The position numbers were made by a program, and so were the translations under genes. A stretch of 35,397 nucleotides of DNA from an uncultured Burkholderiales bacterium (GTDB taxonomy: Bacteria > Pseudomonadota > Gammaproteobacteria > Burkholderiales > Burkholderiaceae_E), in assembly GCA_903903975.1 (NCBI GenBank), contig CAIVAS010000043.1, forward strand, positions 1 through 35,397. The letters are read 5' to 3'. Of the stretch, positions 8,398-17,758 are shown piece after piece; the stretch's first letter is position 1; every line of letters starts with the position of its first letter. The notes below the pieces were generated by a model. That model searched no databases and was not told the origin of the DNA. It saw nothing but the letters and a program-made list of their open reading frames with translations.

Positions 8398-8428
8398 GTG
8401 CTGCTCTGGTAACCCGCCGGAGCAGCAC
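8398..8428 (+). promoter_or_regulatory. Stem-loop between tssC and hcp
   Basis: GTGCTGCTCTGG (8398-8409) pairs with CCGGAGCAGCAC (8417-8428) over 12 positions (one G-T pair) around a 7-base loop. It lies 25 bases past the tssC stop and 31 bases before the hcp start. No T-run follows, so it is more like an mRNA-stabilising or processing hairpin than a strong intrinsic terminator. Confidence 0.55.
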
Positions 8429-8459
8429 GCTTTCCACAAAGATTTCTGGAGTTTTTGTA

Positions 8460-8954
8460 ATGTCCGACATCATCATTCTCGACCTTAGTACCGCAATCAA
8501 AGGCAACTGCACGGTGACCGGCTATTCCGGCAAGATCGTCCTGTTGTCGTACTCGCACAGTGTCTCGATGCCACTGCAGCGGGACCAGGCAAATACTGAA
8601 CGGACTTCGGGCCGGCCGATCATTTCCGATTTCTCCTTCTCGAAGATGACTGACCTCTCGACGACCGAGCTGTATCAGTGGTGCGTCAAGGGAACGCCGA
8701 TCACGACCGCCAATCTGTATATCGGACGGATCGAGGGCACGACTGGGGCTTATCTGCCTTTGATGCAATACGTATTCACGAATGTTCTGATTGGCAACGT
8801 CAGCACATCAGGCGGAGGCGGTGTACCGTCCGATTCATTCTCGATCAATTTTTCGGCCCTCACCTGCACCTACACGCAGCAGCTCAATACCGCAGCGAAG
8901 GCGGGTACCGCGGCATGGGGCTGGAACCTCGAGACGGTGTCGTACTCGGCCTAA
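8460..8954 (+). CDS. hcp: T6SS tube protein Hcp (TssD)
   Basis: 164 residues. Hcp forms stacked hexameric rings, the inner tube expelled with the spike. The beta-rich sequence fits Hcp1-type proteins: VTGYSGKIVLLSYSHSVSMPL, then ISDFSFSKMTDLSTTELYQWC (in part), a TTANLYIGRIEG strand, YVFTNVLIGNVSTSGGGG, and a C-terminal GWNLETVSYS. There is no C-terminal toxin extension, so it is a structural Hcp. A GGAG ribosome-binding site lies at 8447-8450. It has its own 87-base upstream gap holding a strong stem-loop, which may help it reach the high level needed for a tube protein (inference). Confidence 0.95.
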   Translation: MSDIIILDLSTAIKGNCTVTGYSGKIVLLSYSHSVSMPLQRDQANTERTSGRPIISDFSFSKMTDLSTTELYQWCVKGTPITTANLYIGRIEGTTGAYLPLMQYVFTNVLIGNVSTSGGGGVPSDSFSINFSALTCTYTQQLNTAAKAGTAAWGWNLETVSYSA

Positions 8955-9042
8955 TCTGCGGCTTTTATCGGAATCCGTCTCGGTCGTGGCGCAAATGCGA
9001 TTGTCGGCAAGCGCGAGCGACCGGGCGGTCTGGGGTTATTGA

Positions 9043-9501
9043 ATGCCCGGAAACGTCCCGGCGTACTATCTCCCGTTGTTCGATCGAATCGCTGTGTTGG
9101 ATGGCAGTGTATTGGAGGGCGATCTGATCGACGGTGCGGGTTTGAGGCAGTCAATCGGGCGGGAGCTTGGTCGGCTGTTCAATACAACCTCGCGCTTGAC
9201 GATCTCGCAGTATTTGAAGGCTGACCTCACGGTGCTTGACTATGGTTTGCCCGACTTTCGGGGTTTGGCTTTCGATTCGACCGAGGTTTTGAGCGAATTG
9301 GCGATCGTGCTCGAAAGGGCAATCCAAGTCTTCGAGCCTCGTATGAGGCAAACGGCTGTGAAGGTTTCAAGTGGCGCTGATATACGTGCTGGCGTCACTG
9401 TCGATATCATTGCGGCAGTAATCGTCGGCACGCAGCAAAGGCGGGTGCACTTCGGTCTGGATATCGCTCCGGACGCTACGCTGACGTTGACGTCATCCTG
9501 A
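9043..9501 (+). CDS. tssE: T6SS baseplate protein TssE (gp25-like)
   Basis: 152 residues, GPW/gp25 family (lysozyme-like baseplate wedge protein of phage T4). TssE joins TssF and TssG in the baseplate wedge and starts sheath polymerisation. Visible hallmarks: LFDRIAVLDG at the N-terminus, LRQSIGRELGRLFNTTSR, VLDYGLPDFRGLAF, and IQVFEPRMRQTAVKV (the conserved 'EPRL'-like motif). The start at 9043 gives a normal N-terminus; its ribosome-binding site is weak. It lies 88 bases past hcp and 27 bases before tssF. Confidence 0.94.
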   Translation: MPGNVPAYYLPLFDRIAVLDGSVLEGDLIDGAGLRQSIGRELGRLFNTTSRLTISQYLKADLTVLDYGLPDFRGLAFDSTEVLSELAIVLERAIQVFEPRMRQTAVKVSSGADIRAGVTVDIIAAVIVGTQQRRVHFGLDIAPDATLTLTSS

Positions 9502-9528
9502 TTGAAAAACTGACGCGACCGGTTCACC

Positions 9529-11283
9529 GTGGGCACCAGCGATGACATTCTTGAGTACTTCCGTCGTGAACTTTCATATTTGAGGGTTCAGGGGGCGGAT
9601 TTTGCTCGGCGAAATCCCAAGGTTGCGCAGCGCCTGAGTCTGTCTGGTGCAGAGTCGCCTGACCCTCATGTCGAACGACTCATCGAAGCTGTGGCGTTCC
9701 TCGGGGCCAGGATTCATCGGGACCTTGATCGCGAATTTCCGCAGATACCTGTTGCGCTGCTCGACAATCTTTGCCCTAGCCTGACGCAGCCGATTCCTTC
9801 GATAACCATCGCGCAGATGACGCTGGATCCGTCGCAAGGCAAGGTGACTTCAGGCATGACGGTTGCGCGTGGCGCCATGCTGCAGGCGACTGGCAGTAAT
9901 GGCGAGGTCTGCCGATTCAAAGTTGCCTGGGACATGACGCTCTGGCCTTTGACAGTGTCCAGTGTTCAGCACATCGACAGCAGGACCTTGAGGATCGAGT
10001 TCACCGGAGATCCGGGCACCGATCTGGCCGAGCTCGAGATGGACAGATTGCGACTTCACCTGAGCGGTGAACTCATGACCACCATGCCGTTGCATGAGCT
10101 TCTGATCAGTGGACTTGAATCGCTTCAGCTAGAAGCCGGCGGTTCGCTGGTCCCGCTCGGGCGTGCGTCGCTCGCAGAGTGCGGTTTCGATGAGGATCAG
10201 GACGTCATACCGAGGTCAGGACACGCTCATCCGGCCTACGGACTGCTTCAGGAATATTTTATTTTTCCCAGGAAATTCCAGTTTTTTGAACTTCGCGGTC
10301 TGCGCGGTCGGCTTGGTACTGGTTCGAGCTTTGCAATCCGACTCGTCTTCGATCGAAACGCTCGGGTACTTGCCGATGTCGGTGTCGACAATTTCAAGCT
10401 GGGTTGTACGCCGATCATCAATCTGTTTTCGATGACCAGTGAGCCGATCGTCGTAGATCACTTGCACCACGAGTATCCCCTGGTGGCGGATCGTCAGCGC
10501 GATGCAGAAACTGAGATTCATTCGATCGTTTCAGTGATTTCGTCTGATCCGAAAGCCCAGCGTCCGACGGTCATCCGCAGCCTGTACGAGGCGGAAGATG
10601 ACCGGATCGCGGTTGCAGACGTCTATTGGACGGCCCGACGTGAGACGACGATTCGCAAAGATTTTTCAGGTACCGACATGTTTGTCAGCTTCGTTGATCG
10701 GTTTGACCCGCGCGATGCGCCCGGCGAGTCGGTCGTCTATGCGGAGCTTCTGTGCACCAATCGTCGTCTGGCAGAGCAATTGCCCTCGGGTGCAAGGATG
10801 CTGGGTGTAGGCCTCTCAGGCTCTCTGAGAATCAAGACGCTCTACGATCCGAGTGCGCAGCGCGATCCGGTCCTCGGCAGTGAGGCGCTCTGGTCGCTGG
10901 TGGCCTTGATGCGCCTGAATCATCAATCGCTGGTTGATGGCACGACTGGTGTTCAGTCGTTGCGGGAGATGCTGCTGCTGTTTGCAGGCGAAAGCGCGCG
11001 TGAGCATGCTCAGGTCAGGGGCGTGAAGTCGCTGTCTGCCAGACCTGCAACAGCGCAAATCGGCGATCAGACCTGGAGGGGCTATTGTCGCGGCACTGAG
11101 GTCGCGCTCGAGTTTGATCTGGAGTCATTTGCCGGAGGTTCGCCGCTTCTGATGGCTGCTGTCCTGGCACGTTTTTTCGCTCTGTACACCACCATCAATT
11201 CGTTTGTTCGCCTGCGTGTCGAGCGTAATGGCGAGATCTGGCACGAGTGGCCCGCGATGTCAGGGCGGCAATGGGTGATCTGA
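9529..11283 (+). CDS. tssF: T6SS baseplate protein TssF (ImpG/VasA)
   Basis: 584 residues, normal for TssF (TIGR03359). TssF forms the baseplate wedge with TssE, TssG and TssK. The N-terminus has ILEYFRRELSYLRVQGADFA and the conserved DPHVERLIEAVAFLGARIH, followed by FPQIPVALLDNLCPSLTQPIPS. Mid-protein EYFIFPRKFQFFELRGL and the late LARFFALYTTINSFVRLRV are also characteristic. The start is GTG at 9529, the only start that keeps the family N-terminus. Its end overlaps the tssG start. Confidence 0.95.
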   Translation: MGTSDDILEYFRRELSYLRVQGADFARRNPKVAQRLSLSGAESPDPHVERLIEAVAFLGARIHRDLDREFPQIPVALLDNLCPSLTQPIPSITIAQMTLDPSQGKVTSGMTVARGAMLQATGSNGEVCRFKVAWDMTLWPLTVSSVQHIDSRTLRIEFTGDPGTDLAELEMDRLRLHLSGELMTTMPLHELLISGLESLQLEAGGSLVPLGRASLAECGFDEDQDVIPRSGHAHPAYGLLQEYFIFPRKFQFFELRGLRGRLGTGSSFAIRLVFDRNARVLADVGVDNFKLGCTPIINLFSMTSEPIVVDHLHHEYPLVADRQRDAETEIHSIVSVISSDPKAQRPTVIRSLYEAEDDRIAVADVYWTARRETTIRKDFSGTDMFVSFVDRFDPRDAPGESVVYAELLCTNRRLAEQLPSGARMLGVGLSGSLRIKTLYDPSAQRDPVLGSEALWSLVALMRLNHQSLVDGTTGVQSLREMLLLFAGESAREHAQVRGVKSLSARPATAQIGDQTWRGYCRGTEVALEFDLESFAGGSPLLMAAVLARFFALYTTINSFVRLRVERNGEIWHEWPAMSGRQWVI

Positions 11284-12344
11284 TCCTTGCGCTCAAAGAT
11301 GCGCCTTTTGCATTTGATCTGTTTCAGGCCTTGTATCTGATTCAGCGCAGCGAGTCTGCACGTGCGCCATTAGGCACATCGCTTGGGCTCGACGAGTCAG
11401 TGCGCCTGAGTGGCGAAGTAGGTCTTGGTTTTGCGCCGAGTGACATCGTCTCGGTCAGCCCGAGCAATCGACCAGGGCCGGCGCTGACCCTGACGAACTC
11501 AGCGATGACTCTGGCAGGTGCATCGGCGCCGTTGCCTTTGCCCTATACCGAGCTGCTGCTCGAGATGCGGCGACAAAGGGATGAGTCCGGATTTGAGCTG
11601 CTCGACATTTTCAATCAACGCATGCTCGCCTTTCTCTATTGCAGCCGTAGCAAGCATCGCCCTGCTTTATCCCATGCAGACCTCGGGCAAATACCGGTAA
11701 CGAAAGCACTCGACTCCCTATCCGAGCTTGGTTGGAGAGATGGCGTTCGAGGGCCTCGCGGCCAGCGCGCCTGGCTGAGGCATGCTGGGCTGTCGGGCGC
11801 CGCGCCACGCTCAATGACCAGTCTGCTGGCGTTATTGAACGATCGATTTGGTCTGCGATTTTCGGGCAGGCAGTTCATTGGCGGATGGTTCGAATTCGAT
11901 GCCGCCGACCGGGCCTGCCTGGCAGGCTCGACAATGCGCCGTCGTGGGTCAATGCTTGGCGCCGGAGCAACCCTTGGTCGGCGTGCCTGGGATCAGTCAT
12001 CAGCCATCGAGATAAAGAGCCCCGCCTTGCGTCGATCAGAATTCATGGCCTTCCTGCCTGGCGGTGAGTCGCATGAAATGCTTGCTTGGCTCGCGGCGAG
12101 ACATTTTCAAACCGATGTCGAAATCCGCTTCAGCGCGAAACTTCACGACGACGACTCGACGGCGTTCGCGCTCGGTAGTGAGGCGTCCCCGTCCCTGGGG
12201 ATGACCTCGTGGCTGCAAGGCGGCAAGTCTCCCGGTCGACTACGGCCTGCGTTCGATCAGCCCCGTTATCTGTTGCGCTCTCGTCCGTCACATGCCGACT
12301 TGGGCAGCCCTTCTTCGTCTGCGGGAGCCGCTGGTGGAAATTGA
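11271..12344 (+). CDS. tssG: T6SS baseplate protein TssG (ImpH/VasB)
   Basis: 357 residues from the ATG at 11271 (TIGR03347 family). It begins with APFAFDLFQALYLIQRSE, the usual 'F.FfQavRLLe' type opening. It contains LTNSAMTLAGASAPLPLPYTE (in part), the conserved membrane-less LPL.Y..LL motif, and FLDIFNQR-like LLDIFNQRMLAFLY. It binds TssF and recruits TssK. A GTG at 11247 is in frame and would add eight residues; the ATG is preferred because the protein then begins at the conserved region. The start overlaps the tssF end by 13 bases, so translation is likely coupled. Confidence 0.94.
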   Translation: MGDLILALKDAPFAFDLFQALYLIQRSESARAPLGTSLGLDESVRLSGEVGLGFAPSDIVSVSPSNRPGPALTLTNSAMTLAGASAPLPLPYTELLLEMRRQRDESGFELLDIFNQRMLAFLYCSRSKHRPALSHADLGQIPVTKALDSLSELGWRDGVRGPRGQRAWLRHAGLSGAAPRSMTSLLALLNDRFGLRFSGRQFIGGWFEFDAADRACLAGSTMRRRGSMLGAGATLGRRAWDQSSAIEIKSPALRRSEFMAFLPGGESHEMLAWLAARHFQTDVEIRFSAKLHDDDSTAFALGSEASPSLGMTSWLQGGKSPGRLRPAFDQPRYLLRSRPSHADLGSPSSSAGAAGGN

Positions 12345-15057
12345 CATCCGAACCTTGCTTGGCAAACTTAATCCCGAATGCAAGCGCGCAATGACGGCTG
12401 CGGCCGAACTCTGTGTCAGGCAGACGCATTTTAGTGTTGATATCGAACACCTGCTCTATGAGCTGGTTGATGAGTCTCCCCCGGATCTGGTTCTGATCCT
12501 GAGTCATTTTGCGATCGATCCGCAGTTGGTGATGACACAGCTGCAAGCCAGCATGGATCGTTTCAAGCGGGGCAATGGCAGGACGCCGTCCCTCGCAACG
12601 CAGTTCGGGCCGCTGTTTCAGGAGGCCTGGTTGCTCAGTTCGATGTTGCTCGGCGAGCAGCAGGTCAGATCGGGCACCATTCTTCTCGCGTTATTGGAGG
12701 TCGACAGCCTCCGGGGAATGCTGATCGATGCAGCACCTTCTCTCCTTGTCATTCCCCGAGAGTCCCTTCGCAACGCGCTGCCCACGCTTCTTGCGACGTC
12801 TGCCGAAGATGCAGGTGGCGCAAGTCGCGCAAGGCAGAACTCGCCGGCAGGGGGTGCTGAGACGTCGGGTGTTGAGGGTCCGCAAGCAGCGGGTGCCATG
12901 CCCACCGAAAGCCGCAAGGAGGCCGGGTCGACGCCATCTTTGGATCAGTACACGGTGGATATGACCGAGCTTGCCCGCCAGGGTCGCATTGATCCGATCA
13001 GGGGCCGTGACGCCGAGATTCGCCAGATCATCGATGTCCTGCTGCGCCGCCGTCAGAACAATCCGATCCTGACCGGCGAGGCTGGCGTTGGCAAAACAGC
13101 AGTCGTTGAGGGCTTCGCCCAGCGTGTTGTCGCCGGTACGGTGCCACCTGCGCTTCAGAATGTCTCGGTGAGGGCGCTTGACCTCGCCCTGCTCCAAGCT
13201 GGCGCAGGCATCAAGGGTGAGTTCGAGAACCGATTGAAGTCAGTAATCTCCGAGGTGCGATCGTCACCGACCCCGGTGGTGCTGTTCATCGACGAGGCTC
13301 ACCAGCTGATCGGTGCGGGTGGCGCGGAAGGGCAGGGCGATGCAGCCAATCTGCTCAAGCCGGCGCTGGCTCGCGGCGAGTTGAGGACCATCGCCGCGAC
13401 AACGTGGGCCGAATACAAAAAGTATGTCGAGCGTGATCCGGCCTTGGCCAGGCGCTTCCAGGTGGTCAAGATCGATGAGCCCACGCCGGATGCTGCCATC
13501 GAAATGCTCAGGGCCATGGTTGGCACGCTCGAGAAGCATCACGGCGTCGAAATTCTTGATGAAGCGGTCAGTGATGCGGTTCGCTTGTCGCATCGATACA
13601 TCACCGGCAGGCAGCTCCCCGACAAAGCGATCAGTGTTCTCGATACCGCCTGCGCGAGAGTCGCTGTTGGCCAGTCGGGATTGCCGATAGAGATCGAGCA
13701 GATCGAACGTGATCTCTTTCTTGCGCAGGAGCGGCTCAGATTGCTGCGTCACGCGCAGGCCACCGGCAAAGACAGCAGCAAGGCGATCGACGATGTCAAG
13801 AACGAGCTGGACGCCCTGAGTCGTCGTGATCGGCATCTGCGCGGCAAGCTCGAACGGGAGCGGTCCGCCGTGCAGGAGGTCGTGGCGCTGCGGCAGCGAA
13901 TCTCATCTGGCGTCAATCAGGAGATTGAACTCGACCTCGAAGAACTCGCGTCGTTGACCGCTCAGTTGCAGCGCCTTGAAAAAGGCCTCGAGGCACTGCG
14001 CGACGACGATCCGATGGTGCCGGTATGTGTTGATTCGCCAACCGTCGCTGATGTCATTTCAGGTTGGACCGGCATCCCGGTCGGAAAGATGATGGCCGAC
14101 GAGATTCATACCGTTCTGAATCTCAAGGACAAGCTCGCGGAACGGGTGGTTGGACAGAATCAGGCACTCGATGCGATTGCCCGCCGCGTCAGGACGTTTC
14201 GAGCGGACCTTGACGATCCCGGCAAGCCAGTAGGCGTTTTCATGCTGGTCGGACCTAGTGGTGTCGGCAAGACCGAGACCGCGTTCGCGCTGGCCGACAT
14301 GCTCTACGGCGGCGAGCGCAACATGGTCACGATCAACATGTCTGAATTTCAGGAGGCTCACTCGGTATCGAGCCTCAAGGGCGCACCGCCCGGTTATGTG
14401 GGCTATGGCAAGGGCGGCGTGCTGACTGAGGCAGTTCGTCGTCGCCCGTATTGCGTCGTGCTGCTCGACGAGATGGAGAAGGCCCACCCTGATGTGCTCG
14501 AACTCTTTTTCCAGGTCTTCGACAAAGGCAGCATGGAAGACGGCGAAGGCGTCACGATCGATTTCAAGAACACGCTGATCCTCTTGACCTCCAACGCGGC
14601 GCAGGATGTGATCACGCAAGCCTGCGAGGGCGGACGCAGGCCGGAACCCGATGTGTTGCTCGAGCGCTTGAGACCTGCGCTGTTACGCAAGTTCAGTCCG
14701 GCCTTTCTGGGACGGCTGGTGCTGGTGCCGTATTACCCCCTGGGCGACGGTCAGATTCGGGGGATTGTCGTACTCAAACTCGACAAATTGGCTGAGCGCT
14801 TCCGTCAAAACCACAACGCGCGCTTCACTTGGGACACTAAGGTCATCGATATCATCACGAGTCGTTGCACCGAGGTCGACAGTGGTGCGCGCAATATCGA
14901 TTTCATTCTGACGCAGTCGGTTTTGCCCGAGCTCTCATCGGTCGTGCTCGAGCGAATGTCCATCGATGATCCTTTTGTCGCGGTTCACATGACCGCCACG
15001 ACCGACGGACGCTTCAATTACAGCTTTGTCGGTTTGCCGCTTGGAGCGTCGCGTTGA
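12334..15057 (+). CDS. clpV: T6SS sheath-recycling AAA+ ATPase ClpV (TssH)
   Basis: 907 residues from GTG 12334. ClpV disassembles contracted TssB/C sheaths in the cytoplasm. An N-terminal Clp-N domain ([18 protein letters not shown]) is followed by a low-complexity linker (about 160-205). AAA1 has Walker A GEAGVGKT (248-255) and Walker [16 protein letters not shown] coiled-coil middle domain follows. AAA2 has Walker A GPSGVGKT (640-647), Walker [15 protein letters not shown] and pore-loop [10 protein letters not shown]. All parts look intact. An ATG at 12292 is in frame and would add 14 residues, but has no ribosome-binding site; the GTG has GGGAG upstream and matches where the family starts. 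It overlaps tssG by 11 bases. Confidence 0.95.
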   Translation: MEIDIRTLLGKLNPECKRAMTAAAELCVRQTHFSVDIEHLLYELVDESPPDLVLILSHFAIDPQLVMTQLQASMDRFKRGNGRTPSLATQFGPLFQEAWLLSSMLLGEQQVRSGTILLALLEVDSLRGMLIDAAPSLLVIPRESLRNALPTLLATSAEDAGGASRARQNSPAGGAETSGVEGPQAAGAMPTESRKEAGSTPSLDQYTVDMTELARQGRIDPIRGRDAEIRQIIDVLLRRRQNNPILTGEAGVGKTAVVEGFAQRVVAGTVPPALQNVSVRALDLALLQAGAGIKGEFENRLKSVISEVRSSPTPVVLFIDEAHQLIGAGGAEGQGDAANLLKPALARGELRTIAATTWAEYKKYVERDPALARRFQVVKIDEPTPDAAIEMLRAMVGTLEKHHGVEILDEAVSDAVRLSHRYITGRQLPDKAISVLDTACARVAVGQSGLPIEIEQIERDLFLAQERLRLLRHAQATGKDSSKAIDDVKNELDALSRRDRHLRGKLERERSAVQEVVALRQRISSGVNQEIELDLEELASLTAQLQRLEKGLEALRDDDPMVPVCVDSPTVADVISGWTGIPVGKMMADEIHTVLNLKDKLAERVVGQNQALDAIARRVRTFRADLDDPGKPVGVFMLVGPSGVGKTETAFALADMLYGGERNMVTINMSEFQEAHSVSSLKGAPPGYVGYGKGGVLTEAVRRRPYCVVLLDEMEKAHPDVLELFFQVFDKGSMEDGEGVTIDFKNTLILLTSNAAQDVITQACEGGRRPEPDVLLERLRPALLRKFSPAFLGRLVLVPYYPLGDGQIRGIVVLKLDKLAERFRQNHNARFTWDTKVIDIITSRCTEVDSGARNIDFILTQSVLPELSSVVLERMSIDDPFVAVHMTATTDGRFNYSFVGLPLGASR

Positions 15058-17072
15058 GGACAGGCTTTGTTCAGCAGTCTGGCGGACTACTCACGCTGAC
15101 GACGCCACTGGGCGAGAACGCGCTTTTGCTTGATGAGATGGATGGCTCTGAAGGCATCTCCGAACTCTTCAGGTTCAACCTGCGCATGCGCGCGGGGAGC
15201 ACGACGCTCAACGCCTCACAAATAATCGGCAAGTCGGTCACGGTTGCGTTCGCTGCTGAAGGCGCCACGACTCGCTACATCAATGGCATCGTCAGTCGAT
15301 TCACTCAAAGCGGCGGAAACATCGACTTTGCGCAATACCAGGCAGAGGTGGTGCCATCACTCTGGACGCTGACCCTTAGTCGCGATCGCAAGGTCTATCA
15401 GTCGCAGTCTGTTTCCGACATCGTCAAAGCGGTGCTCGGTGAATTCAGCATCACGTTCAGCTCGAAGCTGACTGGCACCTACGCAGCGCTCGACTACGTC
15501 GTGCAGTACGACGAAACCGCCCTTGAATTCATCTCCCGCCTGATGGAGCAAGTGGGCATCTTCTATTTCTTCACTTTCGCAAACGGCACGCATACGATGG
15601 TGCTCGCCGACGGAAATTCCGCATTTCTCGATTGCGCCGGCTCGAGCGCTATGACCTTTCTTAACTCCAGCACCACGGTCAATCAGATCAACATCGTCTC
15701 CCGATTCGAGCAGGAGCACCGGCTCGTGATGAAGACCTCAACCGTGTCGGACTTTGCCTTTGCGACGCCGAGCACGTCACTGCAGGGAACCTATTCAGCG
15801 ACCACCGGAACCGGTGAAGGCTATGCATTTCCGGCCGGCAATTCGACGGCGGCTCAAGGGACGTCGTTTGCCACGATCCGCGTGCAGGCGAGTCAGGCCG
15901 ATGCCGAAATCATGCGGGGCGACAGCTATGCCTTCGGGTTCAGCGCCGGAACGAAATTCACGCTGAGCAACCATTTCGTGACCGCGCTCAACACCTCGTA
16001 TGTGCTGCGTCGCATTCGTCATCTCGTCGGTCAGGGGACTTATCAAAACGACTTTGAAGCCTTTCCGTCAACTGTGACCTTCAGGCCGCCCCTGATCACA
16101 CCGAGCCCAAGAGCGATCGGAAGCGATACCGCGCTGGTGGTCGGCTCGAGCGGTGAGGAAATCTGGAGCAACAGCAACGGTGCGGTCAAGGTGCTGTTTC
16201 ACTGGGATCGACTGGGTCAGCCGAACGATACCGCCTCCCCCTGGATCCGCGTATCGCAAAGCCTTGCCGGTAAGGGCTTCGGGACACTCTTTTTGCCAAG
16301 AGTCGGGCAGGAGGTCGTGATCACCTACATCAATGGCGATCCTGCAAGACCCTTGGTAACCGGTTGCGTCTACAACGGCGAGAACACGCCGCCGATGACC
16401 CTGCCGACCAATCAGACGCAATCGACGATCATGACCCGGTCGTCAAAAGACGGGACGGCGGGTAATCAGATTCTCTTCGAGGACAAGAAGGGTTCTGAGA
16501 GTTTTTATCTGCATGCGCAAAAAGACATGACCGTGCTGATTGAAAACGGACTGTCCACCACATTGACCAGCGGCAACGAGACCCGCACCCTGACCGCAGG
16601 CAATCTCACCGTCAATCTGAAGAAGGGAAACGAGTCGCATACCGTGGCCGGCACTCGAACGCTCAGCATCACAGGCAACGAAACGCAAACCAATTCAGGC
16701 AATTTCTCGCACACGGTCGATGGCAATTATTCGTTGACCGTGAAGGGCAATCTCAGCCTCTCGGTGACCGGAGGCATTACGATTTCCTCGGAGGGCGCGG
16801 TCAGCATCAGCGCCGGGACATCGATGACCGCCAAAGCCGGGACAGCCATGACGGTGCAAGCCGGAACGTCGCTCACCAACACTGCCGGCACGACACTGAC
16901 CGATCAGGCCGGCACGAACCTGACCAGCAAGGCCGGCGTCAACATGACCGTGCAGGCAGGCGCGCAGCTGAACGTTGCTGGCGCCATGATCACGAGCAAG
17001 GCCGATACCACTCATACCGTCCAGGGCGGCGCCATGCTGACCCTCAAGGGCGCCATGACAAGCATCAACTGA
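15054..17072 (+). CDS. vgrG: T6SS spike protein VgrG (TssI)
   Basis: 672 residues. VgrG trimers form the puncturing spike on the Hcp tube. The first 330 residues are the gp27-like part (FVQQSGGLLTLTTPLGENAL, ALEFISRLMEQVGIFYFF). A gp5-like OB fold follows (VKVLFHWDRLGQPNDTASPW, RVGQEVVITYINGDPARP, VTGCVYNGENTPP). Beyond 470 comes a beta-helix needle rich in GN-repeats, then at least six octads of the form AGTxMTxx at 587-634. The protein ends soon after, so there is no toxin extension. The start is TTG at 15054, overlapping the clpV stop as TTGA. No ATG or GTG lies before the conserved region. The downstream MORN-like and PAAR-like genes likely form its delivery module. Confidence 0.95.
   Translation: MRTGFVQQSGGLLTLTTPLGENALLLDEMDGSEGISELFRFNLRMRAGSTTLNASQIIGKSVTVAFAAEGATTRYINGIVSRFTQSGGNIDFAQYQAEVVPSLWTLTLSRDRKVYQSQSVSDIVKAVLGEFSITFSSKLTGTYAALDYVVQYDETALEFISRLMEQVGIFYFFTFANGTHTMVLADGNSAFLDCAGSSAMTFLNSSTTVNQINIVSRFEQEHRLVMKTSTVSDFAFATPSTSLQGTYSATTGTGEGYAFPAGNSTAAQGTSFATIRVQASQADAEIMRGDSYAFGFSAGTKFTLSNHFVTALNTSYVLRRIRHLVGQGTYQNDFEAFPSTVTFRPPLITPSPRAIGSDTALVVGSSGEEIWSNSNGAVKVLFHWDRLGQPNDTASPWIRVSQSLAGKGFGTLFLPRVGQEVVITYINGDPARPLVTGCVYNGENTPPMTLPTNQTQSTIMTRSSKDGTAGNQILFEDKKGSESFYLHAQKDMTVLIENGLSTTLTSGNETRTLTAGNLTVNLKKGNESHTVAGTRTLSITGNETQTNSGNFSHTVDGNYSLTVKGNLSLSVTGGITISSEGAVSISAGTSMTAKAGTAMTVQAGTSLTNTAGTTLTDQAGTNLTSKAGVNMTVQAGAQLNVAGAMITSKADTTHTVQGGAMLTLKGAMTSIN
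16812..16955 (+). repeat. 24-base tandem repeats coding the VgrG needle octads
   Basis: Six successive 24-base units code AGTSMTAK, AGTAMTVQ, AGTSLTNT, AGTTLTDQ, AGTNLTSK and AGVNMTVQ. A seventh, more divergent unit (AGAQLNVA) follows. This is an intragenic repeat, comparable with the octad repeats of the phage T4 gp5 needle. Confidence 0.8.
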
Positions 17073-17758
17073 TGGCGGCGACGATGGACCCGATTGAGGA
17101 GCGCAGCAAGACTGGGCAAGTCATTGCGAGGTACGCCATGCTGGACGGCGCGCTGCATGGCCTGATAGAGCGCTTTGGCGAAACGGGTCAGCCTTCGATG
17201 ATGGCTAATTTTCTTCACGGAAAACTCAACGGAAAGGTGTCGCTGTTTTCCGAGTCGGGTGAGTTGGTCCAGGAGTCCGAATATCTGGATGGGGTCCAGC
17301 ATGGGCCGCTCAAAATTTATTCAAACGGACGCTGCATCGCGCAGCAGCATTTCGTCTTTGGAAAGCTGTCGGGGCCGGCGGTGTCTTACGATGCTGCCGG
17401 CAATCTGTCATCCCGGATGAACTATGTCGCCGGAAAGCTCGAGGGTAAGGCGTCGTTTTTTCACGAGGGCACCGAGGTTCGCCAGGCGAACTATCGCAAC
17501 GGTGTGCTTGATGGCGAGCTGAACGACCTCGACAGTCAGGGCGCATTGGTTCAGAGCTGTCACTACAAATCAAATGTGCTCGATGGACGACTGCGTCGCT
17601 ACTGGCCTAATGGCAAAGTGATGGAAGAGGTCGACTACGCCAAGGGAAAACCGCTCGGGTTGCCTCGGCGCTACGACATCAAGGGCAAGCTCACGGATAA
17701 TCTGACCGCTGAGCCAGCGCTTTTCGATCGGATTCGTACCCTGCTGAGGGGAAGCTGA
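17072..17758 (+). CDS. MORN-like repeat protein in the VgrG module
   Basis: 228 residues built of degenerate MORN/YwqK-type repeats of about 22-24 residues: DGALHGLIERF, HGKLNGKVSLFSESGEL, DGVQHGPLKIYSNGR, FGKLSGPAVSYDAAGNL, AGKLEGKASFFHEG, NGVLDGELNDLDSQG, SNVLDGRLRRYWPNGKVMEE. There is no signal peptide and no membrane segment. Automatic annotation often names such proteins 'YwqK-family antitoxin', but nothing here shows an antitoxin role. Its place between vgrG and a PAAR-like gene, overlapping both by one base, suggests a cargo adaptor, chaperone, effector or immunity role (inference). The ATG at 17072 is used; Met5 (17084) is an alternative. The last 20 residues do not fit the repeat. 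Confidence 0.82.
   Translation: MAATMDPIEERSKTGQVIARYAMLDGALHGLIERFGETGQPSMMANFLHGKLNGKVSLFSESGELVQESEYLDGVQHGPLKIYSNGRCIAQQHFVFGKLSGPAVSYDAAGNLSSRMNYVAGKLEGKASFFHEGTEVRQANYRNGVLDGELNDLDSQGALVQSCHYKSNVLDGRLRRYWPNGKVMEEVDYAKGKPLGLPRRYDIKGKLTDNLTAEPALFDRIRTLLRGS

Noticed and set aside
17072-17758. Calling the MORN-like protein an antitoxin, as YwqK-type names imply
   Set aside because: No toxin gene is adjacent; the neighbours are structural spike genes, so only the repeat family is supported.
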